Shown here: one piece after another, positions 8,112-14,598 of the stretch
Numbering within the stretch: position 1 is the stretch's first letter
How the letters are laid out: every line of letters begins with the position of its first letter
NCBI GenBank assembly: GCA_017935265.1
Contig: JAGBHX010000142.1
Coordinates: 1-38,130 of the forward strand
Length of the DNA stretch: 38,130 nt
Direction of reading: 5' to 3'
Source: Clostridia bacterium
GTDB taxonomy: Bacteria; Bacillota; Clostridia; Oscillospirales; Acutalibacteraceae
Translations under genes and position numbers: made by a program
Notes under the pieces: model-generated
The model's input: only the letters and a program-made list of their open reading frames with translations
Told to the model about the DNA's origin: nothing
Database searches by the model: none

Positions 8112-8206
8112 CCAGCGGGATGCGAAATGTGAACCGCAAGAAATCTTTTCGTCCGTGTGGCAACTCCCCGTCCTCACGGCACTTAACGCTCACATATCTA
8201 CTCTGT
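8112..8206 (-). promoter_or_regulatory. Tetrahydrofolate (THF) riboswitch
   Basis: The minus-strand leader carries the conserved blocks of the THF riboswitch in order: CAGAGTAGAT, GCGTTAAGTGCCG, GACGGGGAGTTGCC, GGACGAAAAGA, TGCGGT and TCGCATCCCGCTG. Flanking helices form: ATGTGA near the 5' end pairs with TCACAT near the 3' end, and CAG/CTG closes the outer stem. It lies between the folT promoter and the folT RBS hairpin, the usual place for this class, which binds reduced folates and lowers folate-uptake expression. Confidence 0.9.
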
Positions 8207-8213
8207 TTGCAAT

Positions 8214-8242
8214 AATGTACCACATATTTTTTGCTTTGTAAA
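8214..8242 (-). promoter_or_regulatory. Promoter of the folT riboswitch transcript
   Basis: On the minus strand TTTACA (8242-8237), a 17-base spacer and TACATT (8219-8214). A start site just downstream would place the transcript 5' end immediately before the riboswitch. Confidence 0.65.
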
Positions 8243-8251
8243 CATTTATTG

Positions 8252-8280
8252 TTGAAATTCTTGTTTTTCTCAGCTATAAT
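8252..8280 (+). promoter_or_regulatory. SigmaA-type promoter of the phosphoesterase gene
   Basis: TTGAAA (8252-8257), a 17-base spacer and perfect TATAAT (8275-8280). It is divergent from the folT promoter. Its position rules out the earlier in-frame start at 8231 and supports translation from 8306. Confidence 0.8.
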
Positions 8281-8305
8281 TATGCACGAAAGGGGTTGTT
8301 TACCA

Positions 8306-9432
8306 ATGAAAAGTAAAATTTTAAAATCAATTCTGACCTCCGCTTTGCTTCCCTTCACGGCGGCTTGCGGAATGCCCGTAATGTATAAAAATCACAACCG
8401 TCAGTCGCCTGAATTGAAATTCGGTGCAGACGGCAAATTTAAAATTCTTCACCTCACCGACATTCACGAGGTTGACCCCGAAATGGATGACGACGAAAAC
8501 CCCGACGTGCCCCGCGACAAGAGCCGTGAGGCTATGAATGTTATTGAAAAATGCCTTGAAAAGACTCAGCCCGACCTTGTTGTTTTCGGCGGTGACAATA
8601 TTTCAGGTTACTGGCAGGAATATACCTACAATTACGTTGAAAAAACAATTGCAAAATCACAGAGCCAATCCGCAAAAGAAACATTCCCTTTGCCATTGTT
8701 TTCGGCAATCACGATTCTGAGCTTGAGCAGTTTTTCCGTGAATATCAGATGATGCTTTATATGCGCTATGATAATTTCATCGGCTGCCTCAATGCCGAAG
8801 AAATGCACGGCTGCGGCAACAATAACGTTATCATTAAAAGCAGCAAATCTGACAAGGCCGCTTTCAACATCTGGCTTATCGACTCAAACGATTATGTCCG
8901 TGACGAAAACTATAAAGTGCTCGGCTATGACCGTATTCATCAGGATCAGCTTGACTGGTATGAGCGCACTGCCGAAAAGCTCAAAAAAGAAAACGGCGGC
9001 GAGCCTCTGCCCTCTATTCTCTTCCAGCATATCCCCGTTTCTCAGGAATATGACGTGATTTATGAAGCAGGCGAAAACGAGCCCTGTGACCTTGTTGAGG
9101 GTGACGGCAAGCGCTACTGCATCAAAAAAGAAAACTTTGTCAGCGGTCATCTGCGTGAGCTCCCCTGCCCGCCCAAGGACAGGTCAAGAGAACAGTTTGA
9201 CCTGTGGAAAAAGCAGGGCGACGTTATTGCCGCATTTTTCGGTCACGACCACGTTAACGATTTCATTTTTGACATCGACGGCATCAAGCTTTGCCAGACC
9301 CTTGCCACAGGATTTCATACCTACGGTGACATTCACGGCGGCAGACTTATTGTGCTTGATGAAAACAATCCCCGCGAATTTTACACCGAAAGCATCGAAA
9401 TTGAAAGAATTACCGACACAAATTTTAATTAA
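8306..9432 (+). pseudogene. Calcineurin-like metallophosphoesterase lipoprotein, broken by a one-base frameshift
   Basis: Reading frame one gives a lipoprotein signal ending FTAAC (Cys21), then HLTDIHEVD (metal ligands Asp52, His54) and VVFGGDN. At the A-run 8653-8656 the frame is lost. Adding one base there restores FAIVFGNHDSELEQFF, with the family's GNHD motif, continuing into FQHIPVSQEY and FFGHDHVND up to the stop at 9432. The repaired product would be about 375 residues, a normal length for secreted purple-acid-phosphatase/Dcr2-like phosphoesterases. No later decay is visible, so it is either a very recent mutation or a homopolymer assembly error. The start at 8306 has AAAGGGG upstream. 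Substrate unknown. Confidence 0.85.
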
Positions 9433-9440
9433 ACCGCAAA

Positions 9441-9475
9441 GAAACGGACTGCCGCACAAAGCGACAGCCCGTTTC
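9441..9475. terminator. Terminator between convergent phosphoesterase and zinc-ribbon genes
   Basis: 15-base arms (9441-9455 and 9461-9475) around a 5-base loop. Two positions are mismatched on the plus strand but form G-U pairs in minus-strand RNA, so it folds best there. The plus-strand side is followed by CTCACTTTTT. It ends exactly at the stop codon of the zinc-ribbon gene. Confidence 0.7.
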
Positions 9476-9625
9476 TCACTTTTTAGAAGACTCATCATCT
9501 GTAACTTCAATAAATTTTTCAAGCTCTGATTCTTTTCTTGAAGCAATGTCCCTGTGCAGTTCCCCACACTCTTTGCACACTAAATTCTTTTCATCAACCA
9601 GAGCTCCGCATTTTGTGCAGTACAT
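9476..9625 (-). CDS. Small zinc-ribbon protein, 49 aa
   Basis: Begins MYCTKCGALVDEKNLVCKECGE: two CxxC knuckles (Cys3/Cys6 and Cys17/Cys20) that should bind one zinc ion. A charged helical tail with Glu, Lys and Ser follows. No membrane segment. The start at 9625 is chosen because AAAGAGGGA lies upstream and homologous ribbons begin MxCxxCG. It is divergent from the XRE regulator gene, with two palindromic sites between them. Function not known; it may be a small regulatory or adaptor protein. Confidence 0.75.
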   Translation of the reverse strand: MYCTKCGALVDEKNLVCKECGELHRDIASRKESELEKFIEVTDDESSKK

Positions 9626-9700
9626 ATTTATCCCTCTTTCCGGCAATAAATAGTATATGCAAGGGAGCAATATATAATCACAATATTGTTATTTGCGTTT

Positions 9701-9717
9701 TGTCCTGTCATAGGACA
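9701..9717. promoter_or_regulatory. Palindromic operator candidate 1
   Basis: TGTCCT-N5-AGGACA, perfect 6-bp arms. It has the same architecture and near-identical arms as the site at 9750-9766, in the gap between the divergent zinc-ribbon and XRE genes. Confidence 0.55.
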
Positions 9718-9749
9718 TCCTTACTCCTTTTTTATGATAGCATCAAAAT

Positions 9750-9766
9750 TGTCTTATGTCAAGACA
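9750..9766. promoter_or_regulatory. Palindromic operator candidate 2
   Basis: TGTCTT-N5-AAGACA, perfect 6-bp arms. Its centre is 49 bp from the other site. It overlaps the likely promoter of the XRE gene (TTGTCT at 9749 and TAATGA at 9771), so autorepression by the XRE protein is plausible. Confidence 0.55.
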
Positions 9767-9791
9767 CTAATAATGATGTGTGGTGATTTTT

Positions 9792-10040
9792 TTGGCAAGA
9801 ATTATCGACGGCAATGAAATGAACCTCGTGGGCGCAAATGTACGCAAATTCCGAAAGAAAAAGAACCTCAGCCAGCAAGCATTATCCAACAAATTAGAAC
9901 TCCTCGGTGTCTATGTCTGCCGAGGGTCAATCTCAAGAATTGAAGACAAATCCCGCACCGTGACAGACATTGAGCTTTTTGCCCTTTCTCAGGTGTTGGG
10001 AGCTCCCCTGTCCTCTTTTTTTGACAACGCAAAACTGTAA
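9792..10040 (+). CDS. XRE-family helix-turn-helix regulator, about 82 aa
   Basis: Contains a Cro/C1-type HTH: VGANVRKFRKKKNLSQQALSNKLE (quoted in part: NLSQQALSNKLE) followed by the recognition-helix region CRGSISRIEDKSRTVTD and a C-terminal helix ELFALSQVLGAP. No other domain. Start is uncertain: GTG at 9780, TTG at 9792 (preceded by GGTGAT) or ATG at 9819 are all in frame and all keep the HTH; 9792 is my choice. Two matched palindromes upstream suggest autoregulation and joint control of the divergent zinc-ribbon gene. A strong bidirectional terminator follows. Confidence 0.85.
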   Translation: MARIIDGNEMNLVGANVRKFRKKKNLSQQALSNKLELLGVYVCRGSISRIEDKSRTVTDIELFALSQVLGAPLSSFFDNAKL

Positions 10041-10074
10041 TTTTTTCGGCTCCCTGTTCAAAGGGAGCCGAAAA
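10041..10074. terminator. Bidirectional rho-independent terminator
   Basis: Perfect 9-bp stem CGGCTCCCT/AGGGAGCCG (10047-10055 with 10062-10070), 6-base loop, flanked by TTTTTT on the left and AAAA on the right. It serves the convergent XRE gene (+) and the gene at 10084-10380 (-). Confidence 0.88.
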
Positions 10075-10083
10075 TTTTGCGTA

Positions 10084-10380
10084 TTATTCTTCAAACACAT
10101 CTTCAATACCAAATCGTATCGAAAGCATATTTTCCTCAGGCTCTGCCGCCATATAAAAAACATTTTTTGAAATGTCCGAAAGCCGCTGAAGGTCTTGGCC
10201 AATGTTCATCATAAAACCGACCTTAACATTTACAAAAACCAATCCCGGCTTTTCCGCAGATTCATATATTCTCATTTCTCCGTCGGTTATTTTAACCGTG
10301 TGCGCAAATAAATCCGCAATATCTTTCAGCACCCTTTCTTTTTCGGGCTTTGCTGTCCGTCCGTTATAAAATTCAAACAT
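10084..10380 (-). CDS. Hypothetical soluble protein, 98 aa
   Basis: Product begins MFEFYNGRTAKPEKERVLKD and is rich in charged residues, with an alternating helix/strand pattern: a helix with a DIADLFAHTVKI core, strands RIYESAEKPGLVFVNVKV, and a C-terminal NMLSIRFGIEDVFEE. No signal peptide or membrane helix. The start at 10380 has AGGAGG five bases upstream, much better than the earlier in-frame start at 10413. Family not recognised. It is a stand-alone gene facing a bidirectional terminator. Confidence 0.75.
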   Translation of the reverse strand: MFEFYNGRTAKPEKERVLKDIADLFAHTVKITDGEMRIYESAEKPGLVFVNVKVGFMMNIGQDLQRLSDISKNVFYMAAEPEENMLSIRFGIEDVFEE

Positions 10381-10492
10381 AATATCCTCCTCACTTAGAT
10401 ATAATTTAAACACGATTTATGTCCATTTGTAACATTGTAACACATATAAAACATAAAATAAACCCATATTAAATATTATTTGGGGTAATTTT

Positions 10493-10660
10493 ATGGCTAT
10501 TAAAAGTTTATCTATTCGTATTGATGAAGAAATGCTTAACAAGTTACACGTTGTTGCAGATTATGAGGGCAGAAGTGCAAACAGCGAAATCCTCATTTTA
10601 ATAAGAGATGCCATTGAACAGTACGAGGAGAAACACGGTAAAATCGAATTTAATTCGTAG
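10493..10660 (+). CDS. Ribbon-helix-helix (Arc/CopG-like) protein, 55 aa
   Basis: MAIKSLSIRIDEEMLNKLHV gives the beta strand (KSLSIRID) and helix A; EGRSANSEILILIRDAIEQYEEKHG gives helix B with the typical RSANSEIL turn. This is the size and fold of small DNA-binding antitoxins and repressors. GGGG lies upstream of the ATG. No toxin gene is adjacent. The last codons and the TAG stop lie in a dispersed repeat that starts at 10656, so the native C-terminus may have been altered by the repeat. Confidence 0.8.
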   Translation: MAIKSLSIRIDEEMLNKLHVVADYEGRSANSEILILIRDAIEQYEEKHGKIEFNS

Positions 10661-10727
10661 GGGCGGCCATTGGCCGTCCGTTTATTATTTACACGAATTT
10701 GACGGACGCGCAATGCGCGCCCCTACG
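10656..10727. repeat. Palindromic dispersed repeat, unit 1
   Basis: Ends are a perfect 10-bp inverted repeat, CGTAGGGGCG (10656-10665) and CGCCCCTACG (10718-10727). GGCCATTGGCC-type and GCGCAATGCGC palindromes lie inside. GC-rich against an AT-rich surrounding. It reads into the stop codon of the RHH gene. No coding capacity. Confidence 0.75.
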
Positions 10728-10745
10728 ATGTTGACGGTAATAACT

Positions 10746-10801
10746 TGTAGGGGATGATGCCCACATCATCCCACCGGCCGATGTGGGCATCGGCCACTAC
10801 A
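10746..10801. repeat. Palindromic dispersed repeat, unit 2
   Basis: Outer ends TGTAG and CTACA are inverted, and an internal perfect 12-bp inverted repeat GATGCCCACATC/GATGTGGGCATC (10756-10767 with 10780-10791) is present. The outer TGTAGGGG resembles the end of unit 1, suggesting related repeat families placed in tandem. Confidence 0.7.
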
Positions 10802-10806
10802 ATTTA

Positions 10807-11000
10807 GGCTTCTCCTTGAGGAGAAGCTGTCACGAAGTGACTGATGAGGTGTAAAAAGCAATAGTCCAACACCTCATCCACCGCTTTCGCAATGCGTCGA
10901 AAATCCCCGCACCCCACACACGGCTGACAGCGGCGGTTTATAGGAGTCGGCGCCCTCGGCGACCCGTTTGTCGCCAATAAATCATTTCCGTATATACATA
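10807..11000. repeat. Palindromic repeat, unit 3: three successive hairpins and a GC-rich tail
   Basis: In order: GCTTCTCC-TTGA-GGAGAAGC (10808-10827), GTCAC-GAA-GTGAC (10829-10841), and GATGAGGTGT paired with ACACCTCATC (10843-10852 with 10869-10878). A GC-rich stretch with GGCGCCCTCGGCGACC-type sequence follows to about 10980. An open frame on the minus strand here is only a by-product of the repeat. Together units 1-3 fill most of the 440-bp gap before efp. Confidence 0.6.
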
Positions 11001-11016
11001 ATTTTTTCAAAAGGAC

Positions 11017-11043
11017 TTGAAAAACCGAGTAATATGGTATAAA
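11017..11043 (+). promoter_or_regulatory. Probable promoter of efp
   Basis: TTGAAA (11017-11022), a 15-base spacer and TATAAA (11038-11043). The spacer is short, so this is tentative. It lies just past the repeat block. The 5' leader that follows contains a direct repeat of ATCGAATTT. Confidence 0.4.
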
Positions 11044-11100
11044 ATATATGGGAGATTAAATCGAATTTAATATCGAATTTTAAATCGGAGGAATAAAATT

Positions 11101-11658
11101 ATGGTATCAGCAGGCGATTTCAGAAACGGCGTAACTTTTGAGGAAGACGGCAACGTACTTCAGGTTGTTGAATTCCAGCACGTTAAACCCGGTAAAGGTG
11201 CCGCTTTTGTAAGAACAAAGACAAAGAACGTTATTACAGGTGCAGTTACAGAAAAGAGCTACAACCCTTCAGCTAAATTCCCCACCGCTTTCATTGAAAG
11301 AAAGGATATGGAATATTCATACAGCGACGGCGGTCTCTACTACTTCATGGACCAGGAAACCTATGAGCTCGTTCCCATCAACGAATCAGACCTTTCAGAC
11401 AACTTCAAGTTTGTTAAGGACGGTATGGTTTGTAAGGTTCTCTCTTACAAGGGCAAGGTTTTCGGCGTAGAGCCCCCCACATTCGTTGAGCTTCAGGTTA
11501 CTCAGACCGACCCCGGCTTTGCAGGCAACACTGCCACAAACGCAACAAAGCCCGCAACTGTTGAAACAGGCGCAGAAATCAAAGTTCCCCTCTTCATCGA
11601 TGAGGGCGAAATGGTTCAGATTGACACCAGAACAGGCGAATATCTCGGCAGAGCTTAA
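11101..11658 (+). CDS. efp: Elongation factor P
   Basis: 185 residues, the standard length, with an N-terminal KOW-like domain and two OB domains. EF-P binds stalled ribosomes and helps peptide bonds form at proline runs. The loop tip reads [14 protein letters not shown]; Lys32 is at the position that is post-translationally modified in Bacillus subtilis EF-P. No yjeA/epmA-type modifying enzyme is nearby. The C-terminus ends with the family's [12 protein letters not shown]. Strong RBS GGAGGAATAAAATT. It is followed 36 bp later by the CD1247-type gene, with a shared terminator after it. Confidence 0.97.
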   Translation: MVSAGDFRNGVTFEEDGNVLQVVEFQHVKPGKGAAFVRTKTKNVITGAVTEKSYNPSAKFPTAFIERKDMEYSYSDGGLYYFMDQETYELVPINESDLSDNFKFVKDGMVCKVLSYKGKVFGVEPPTFVELQVTQTDPGFAGNTATNATKPATVETGAEIKVPLFIDEGEMVQIDTRTGEYLGRA

Positions 11659-11694
11659 TCTCTGTTTCAATCTTAGAAAGGAAGGTAATTTATT

Positions 11695-12117
11695 ATGATG
11701 ACAGTTATCGAAAAAGCAGCATATCTCAAAGGCCTTGCAGAGGGTCTTAACCTTGAAGAAAGCAAACCCGAAACAAAGCTCATCAACGCTATGATCGACG
11801 TTATTGACGAATTGGCTCTTTCTGTTGCCGATTTGGAGGATGCAGTTGATATGCTCACAGAACAGGTTGACGCTGTTGACGAAGACCTTGCAGAGCTTGA
11901 AGACTACGTTTTTGAAGACGAAGATTATGACGATTGCGAAGGCTGTGCAGGCTGCTGCGGCGATGAAGACGACTATTTTGAAGTTGAGTGTCCCGCTTGC
12001 GGCGAGGTTATCTGCCTTGACGAAAGCGTTCTTGACGAAGAATCAATCGAGTGCCCCGCTTGCGGTGAAACTCTTGAGTTTGATTTTGACATTGACGACG
12101 AAGAGGATGACGACTAA
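11695..12117 (+). CDS. CD1247-domain acidic protein with C-terminal zinc ribbon, 140 aa
   Basis: The N-terminal 70 residues form the helical CD1247-type domain (EKAAYLKGLAEGLNL, ETKLINAMIDVIDELA, then a leucine-spaced VADLEDAVDMLTEQVDAV). The middle has CEGCAGCCG and the C-terminus has two CPACGE motifs (around residues 98-103 and 124-129) forming a zinc ribbon. The tail is almost all Asp/Glu. Named after a Clostridioides difficile protein; its role is unknown. Placement directly after efp, before the shared terminator, makes a two-gene operon. Start is 11695 (ATG ATG; 11698 is also possible), with AGGAAGG upstream. Confidence 0.88.
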   Translation: MMTVIEKAAYLKGLAEGLNLEESKPETKLINAMIDVIDELALSVADLEDAVDMLTEQVDAVDEDLAELEDYVFEDEDYDDCEGCAGCCGDEDDYFEVECPACGEVICLDESVLDEESIECPACGETLEFDFDIDDEEDDD

Positions 12118-12142
12118 TCGTCACAACCGATTTGTGCAATTT

Positions 12143-12176
12143 TGCGGTATCTGCTTGTCAGATACCGCATTTTTTA
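12143..12176 (+). terminator. Rho-independent terminator of the efp operon
   Basis: Perfect 10-bp stem TGCGGTATCT/AGATACCGCA (12143-12152 with 12160-12169), 7-base loop, then TTTTTTAT. Confidence 0.9.
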
Positions 12177-12337
12177 TGGTGTGCGGCGAGATTTGAACAC
12201 TATATATTGTGAAAATTGACAAGAATAATTTCCCTAAAATTATTTTGCTTTTTTGTAAATGTTTCCTAAAAAAACCGTCAAAAAAAGCGGTTTTTGAAGT
12301 TTTTGATAAAAAAGCGCAACTTTTTTTGCTAAATGTA
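12177..12337. other. AT-rich intergenic DNA without a convincing gene
   Basis: Very AT-rich stretch between the efp terminator and the next promoter. The only structure seen is a weak hairpin AAAAACCG/CGGTTTTT (12270-12277 with 12288-12295). An open frame across it runs through the promoter and lacks a coding look. Confidence 0.5.
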
Positions 12338-12366
12338 TTGAAAAATATCGTAAAATTGTGTAAAAT
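12338..12366 (+). promoter_or_regulatory. SigmaA-type promoter of the cdaR-ftsEX operon
   Basis: TTGAAA (12338-12343), a 17-base spacer and TAAAAT (12361-12366). It is about 94 bases before the regulator start. The leader includes a hairpin AAGCTGGC/GCCAGCTT (12409-12416 with 12424-12431) of unknown role, placed 15 bases before the RBS. Confidence 0.7.
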
Positions 12367-12459
12367 GCATACAGTCGGGTTGTCATATTGTCCAAAACCT
12401 ATGACGGCAAGCTGGCGACTGCCGCCAGCTTAAGTTAAAAATCGAGGAGAGATTGTTTT

Positions 12460-13545
12460 ATGTCAAACAGACTTTTTCAGGGTGTAATTCATCAGATGCG
12501 CGGAGCTATCGACAGAACCGTCGGTATCATTGATGAAACAGGTACAATTATTTCATGCAGTGAGCTTGGCAAAATCGGTGAAGTCAATTCTGCGGCCGCC
12601 GCAAAAGCTTTTGCCGAAAGCGGTGCAACAGTTATCGAAGGCGTTACATACAAGCCCTTCGGCAACCAGATTCACCCCGAATACGCTGTTTTTATTGACG
12701 GCGAAGATGAGTTCGCAATCAAGTATGCTGATTTGAGTGCGGTTACTCTCAACAGCCTCAAACAGTTCTTTGACGAAAAGTATGACAGAGGAATTTTTAT
12801 CAAGAACGTTATTCTTGACAACATTCTTCCCGGTGATATTTATCTCAAAGCAAGAGAACTCCGCTTCAACAACGACACCTCCCGTGTTGTTCTTCTCATC
12901 CGTGTGCCCGACCAGTCAGATGCCTCAACCTTTGATGTTATTCAGAACCTTTTCCCCGACAAAACAAAGGATTTTGTTATTAACATCAACGAAACAGATA
13001 TTGCCCTTGTTAAAGATGTTAAAACAGGCATTGCAAGCAAAGACATTGAAAAGCTTGCCCGTTCTATTGCGGACTCTCTTAACACAGAGCTTTATACCCA
13101 TGCCATCATCGGTATAGGCACAACTGTTGTTGGCATCAAGGACCTTGCCAAGAGCTTTAAGGAAGCTCAGGTTTCTCTTGAAGTCGGTAAGGTTTTCGAC
13201 ACAGAAAAAACAATTGTAAGCTACGAAAGCCTCGGCATTGCCAGACTTATCTATCAGCTTCCCACCACGCTTTGTGAAATGTTCCTTCACGAGGTATTCA
13301 AAATCGGCTCTATTGACAGCCTTGACCACGAAACCCTGTTTACAATTCAGCGTTTCTTTGAAAACAACCTTAACGTAAGTGAAACATCACGCAAGCTGTT
13401 TGTTCACAGAAACACCCTTGTTTACAGACTTGAAAAAATCAAGAAGATCACAGGTCTTGACCTCAGAGAATTTGATGACGCCATCGTGTTCAAAGTAGCT
13501 CTTATGGTTAAGAAATACCTTGATGCAAACCCCATTAAATATTGA
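12460..13545 (+). CDS. CdaR/PucR-family transcriptional regulator
   Basis: 361 residues. The N-terminal half (1-110) is a sensor-like region of unknown ligand. A GGDEF-like middle domain follows (about 115-260). The C-terminal PucR-type HTH is clear: FFENNLNVSETSRKLFVHRN then TLVYRLEKIKKITGLDL (about residues 300-340), the family signature. Homologues often control sugar-acid or purine use, but here the gene opens an operon with ftsE, ftsX, an M23 hydrolase and an S41 protein, so it may tune cell-wall cleavage (inference from context). RBS CGAGGAGAG. A 66-bp gap without terminator separates it from ftsE. Confidence 0.9.
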   Translation: MSNRLFQGVIHQMRGAIDRTVGIIDETGTIISCSELGKIGEVNSAAAAKAFAESGATVIEGVTYKPFGNQIHPEYAVFIDGEDEFAIKYADLSAVTLNSLKQFFDEKYDRGIFIKNVILDNILPGDIYLKARELRFNNDTSRVVLLIRVPDQSDASTFDVIQNLFPDKTKDFVININETDIALVKDVKTGIASKDIEKLARSIADSLNTELYTHAIIGIGTTVVGIKDLAKSFKEAQVSLEVGKVFDTEKTIVSYESLGIARLIYQLPTTLCEMFLHEVFKIGSIDSLDHETLFTIQRFFENNLNVSETSRKLFVHRNTLVYRLEKIKKITGLDLREFDDAIVFKVALMVKKYLDANPIKY

Positions 13546-13611
13546 TGTTTCGCAAAATCGGACTGAGGACACCACCAAAACCACTCCCTTGTCCGGAAAG
13601 GAAAAAAGCGA

Positions 13612-14598
13612 ATGATAGAATTTAAAAATGTATCAAAAGTTTACAGCAACGGAACAAAAGCGCTCAACAACGTCAACATCAAGATTGAAAAAGGTGAATT
13701 TGTTTTTGTTGTGGGAGCTTCAGGCGCAGGTAAAAGCACCTTCCTTAAACTAATGATGCGCGAAGAGGTTCCTTCCTCGGGATCTATTAAAATCAAAGAT
13801 TATGACCTTGTTAATATGAAAAAACGACAGATTCCGTATTTCCGCAGAAATATGGGCATCGTTTTTCAGGATTTCCGCCTTATTCCCAATATGGATGTTT
13901 ACAACAACGTGGCATTTGCTATGCGTGTTGTTAACGCAAGAAAAAAAGAAATCCGCAAAAGAGTTCCCTATGTTATCAGCATTGTGGGTCTTGCCTCAAA
14001 GGCACGCTGCATGCCCAACGAGCTTTCAGGCGGTGAACAGCAGAGAGTTGCCCTTGCAAGAGCATTGGCAAACAACGCTGAAATCATCATTGCCGACGAG
14101 CCCACAGGCAACGTTGACCCCCAGATGTCAATGGAAATTGTTGAGCTTCTTCAGCGTCTTAACGAAGCAGGCACAACAGTTATTATGGTCACTCACGCTC
14201 ACGACCTTGTAAAGCAGTTTGACAAGAGAGTTATCGTGCTTGAAGCAGGCCAGGTTGTCTCCGACGGAAACGTTGAAAACAACGTTTTGCCCGAAGGCTC
14301 AACAGCGCATCTTCCCGGCGTTGAGCCCGAACCCAAGGGCTTCCGCCGCCGCAGAGGTCACAAGCCTCAGAAAACAGAAGCTTCTGTTTTTGTTGAAGAG
14401 GAGCTCGCTTCACCCGTGAAGCCCGCTGCGAACATCCCCATCACTCCCCCCGCAAAGGATGAATCCCCTGCCGAGGCAGAAAAGATTGAGGAGACAAAGC
14501 CCGAAATTACTGACGAATATCTCAACGCCATTTTAGGCGACAATGAAAATTACCGCGTTTATCTTGATGAAACAGAGGAAGGCGGTGATGACAAATGA
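13612..14598 (+). CDS. ftsE: FtsE, ATP-binding subunit of the FtsEX division complex, with long C-terminal tail
   Basis: Cytoplasmic ATPase that drives FtsX and thereby activates wall hydrolases at the septum. Walker A GASGAGKST (35-43), Q-loop FQDFRLIPN, signature LSGGEQQR, Walker B IIIADEPTG and the switch His in MVTHAHD are intact. The ATPase ends near residue 228, the normal FtsE length. It is followed by about 100 extra residues: a basic patch RRRRGHK, a Pro/Ala/Glu-rich stretch, and an acidic end DEYLNAILGDNENYR. The tail looks disordered. It overlaps ftsX by 4 bases (ATGA), so the two are translationally coupled. RBS GGAAAGG. Confidence 0.95.
   Translation: MIEFKNVSKVYSNGTKALNNVNIKIEKGEFVFVVGASGAGKSTFLKLMMREEVPSSGSIKIKDYDLVNMKKRQIPYFRRNMGIVFQDFRLIPNMDVYNNVAFAMRVVNARKKEIRKRVPYVISIVGLASKARCMPNELSGGEQQRVALARALANNAEIIIADEPTGNVDPQMSMEIVELLQRLNEAGTTVIMVTHAHDLVKQFDKRVIVLEAGQVVSDGNVENNVLPEGSTAHLPGVEPEPKGFRRRRGHKPQKTEASVFVEEELASPVKPAANIPITPPAKDESPAEAEKIEETKPEITDEYLNAILGDNENYRVYLDETEEGGDDK

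Noticed and set aside
8052..8177. Longer N-terminus of folT
   Set aside because: It would translate the THF riboswitch and RBS hairpin; the start at 8051 has a strong RBS.
8231..8752. Two separate genes in place of one phosphoesterase
   Set aside because: The two parts are halves of one fold and join perfectly with one added base. The first start at 8231 lies upstream of the promoter, and the second half would lack the metal motifs of the first.
10493..10660. Toxin-antitoxin pair based on the RHH protein
   Set aside because: No toxin-sized gene lies next to it on the same strand; the neighbours are a divergent unknown protein and repeats.
10804..11010. A 68-codon open frame on the minus strand
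   Set aside because: It lies wholly inside palindromic repeat unit 3; the ending HFVTASPQGEA is simply the hairpins read as protein. No RBS.
12209..12433. A 74-codon frame upstream of the CdaR-type gene
   Set aside because: It crosses the -35/-10 promoter and the leader hairpin, is extremely AT-rich in its first part and has no RBS.
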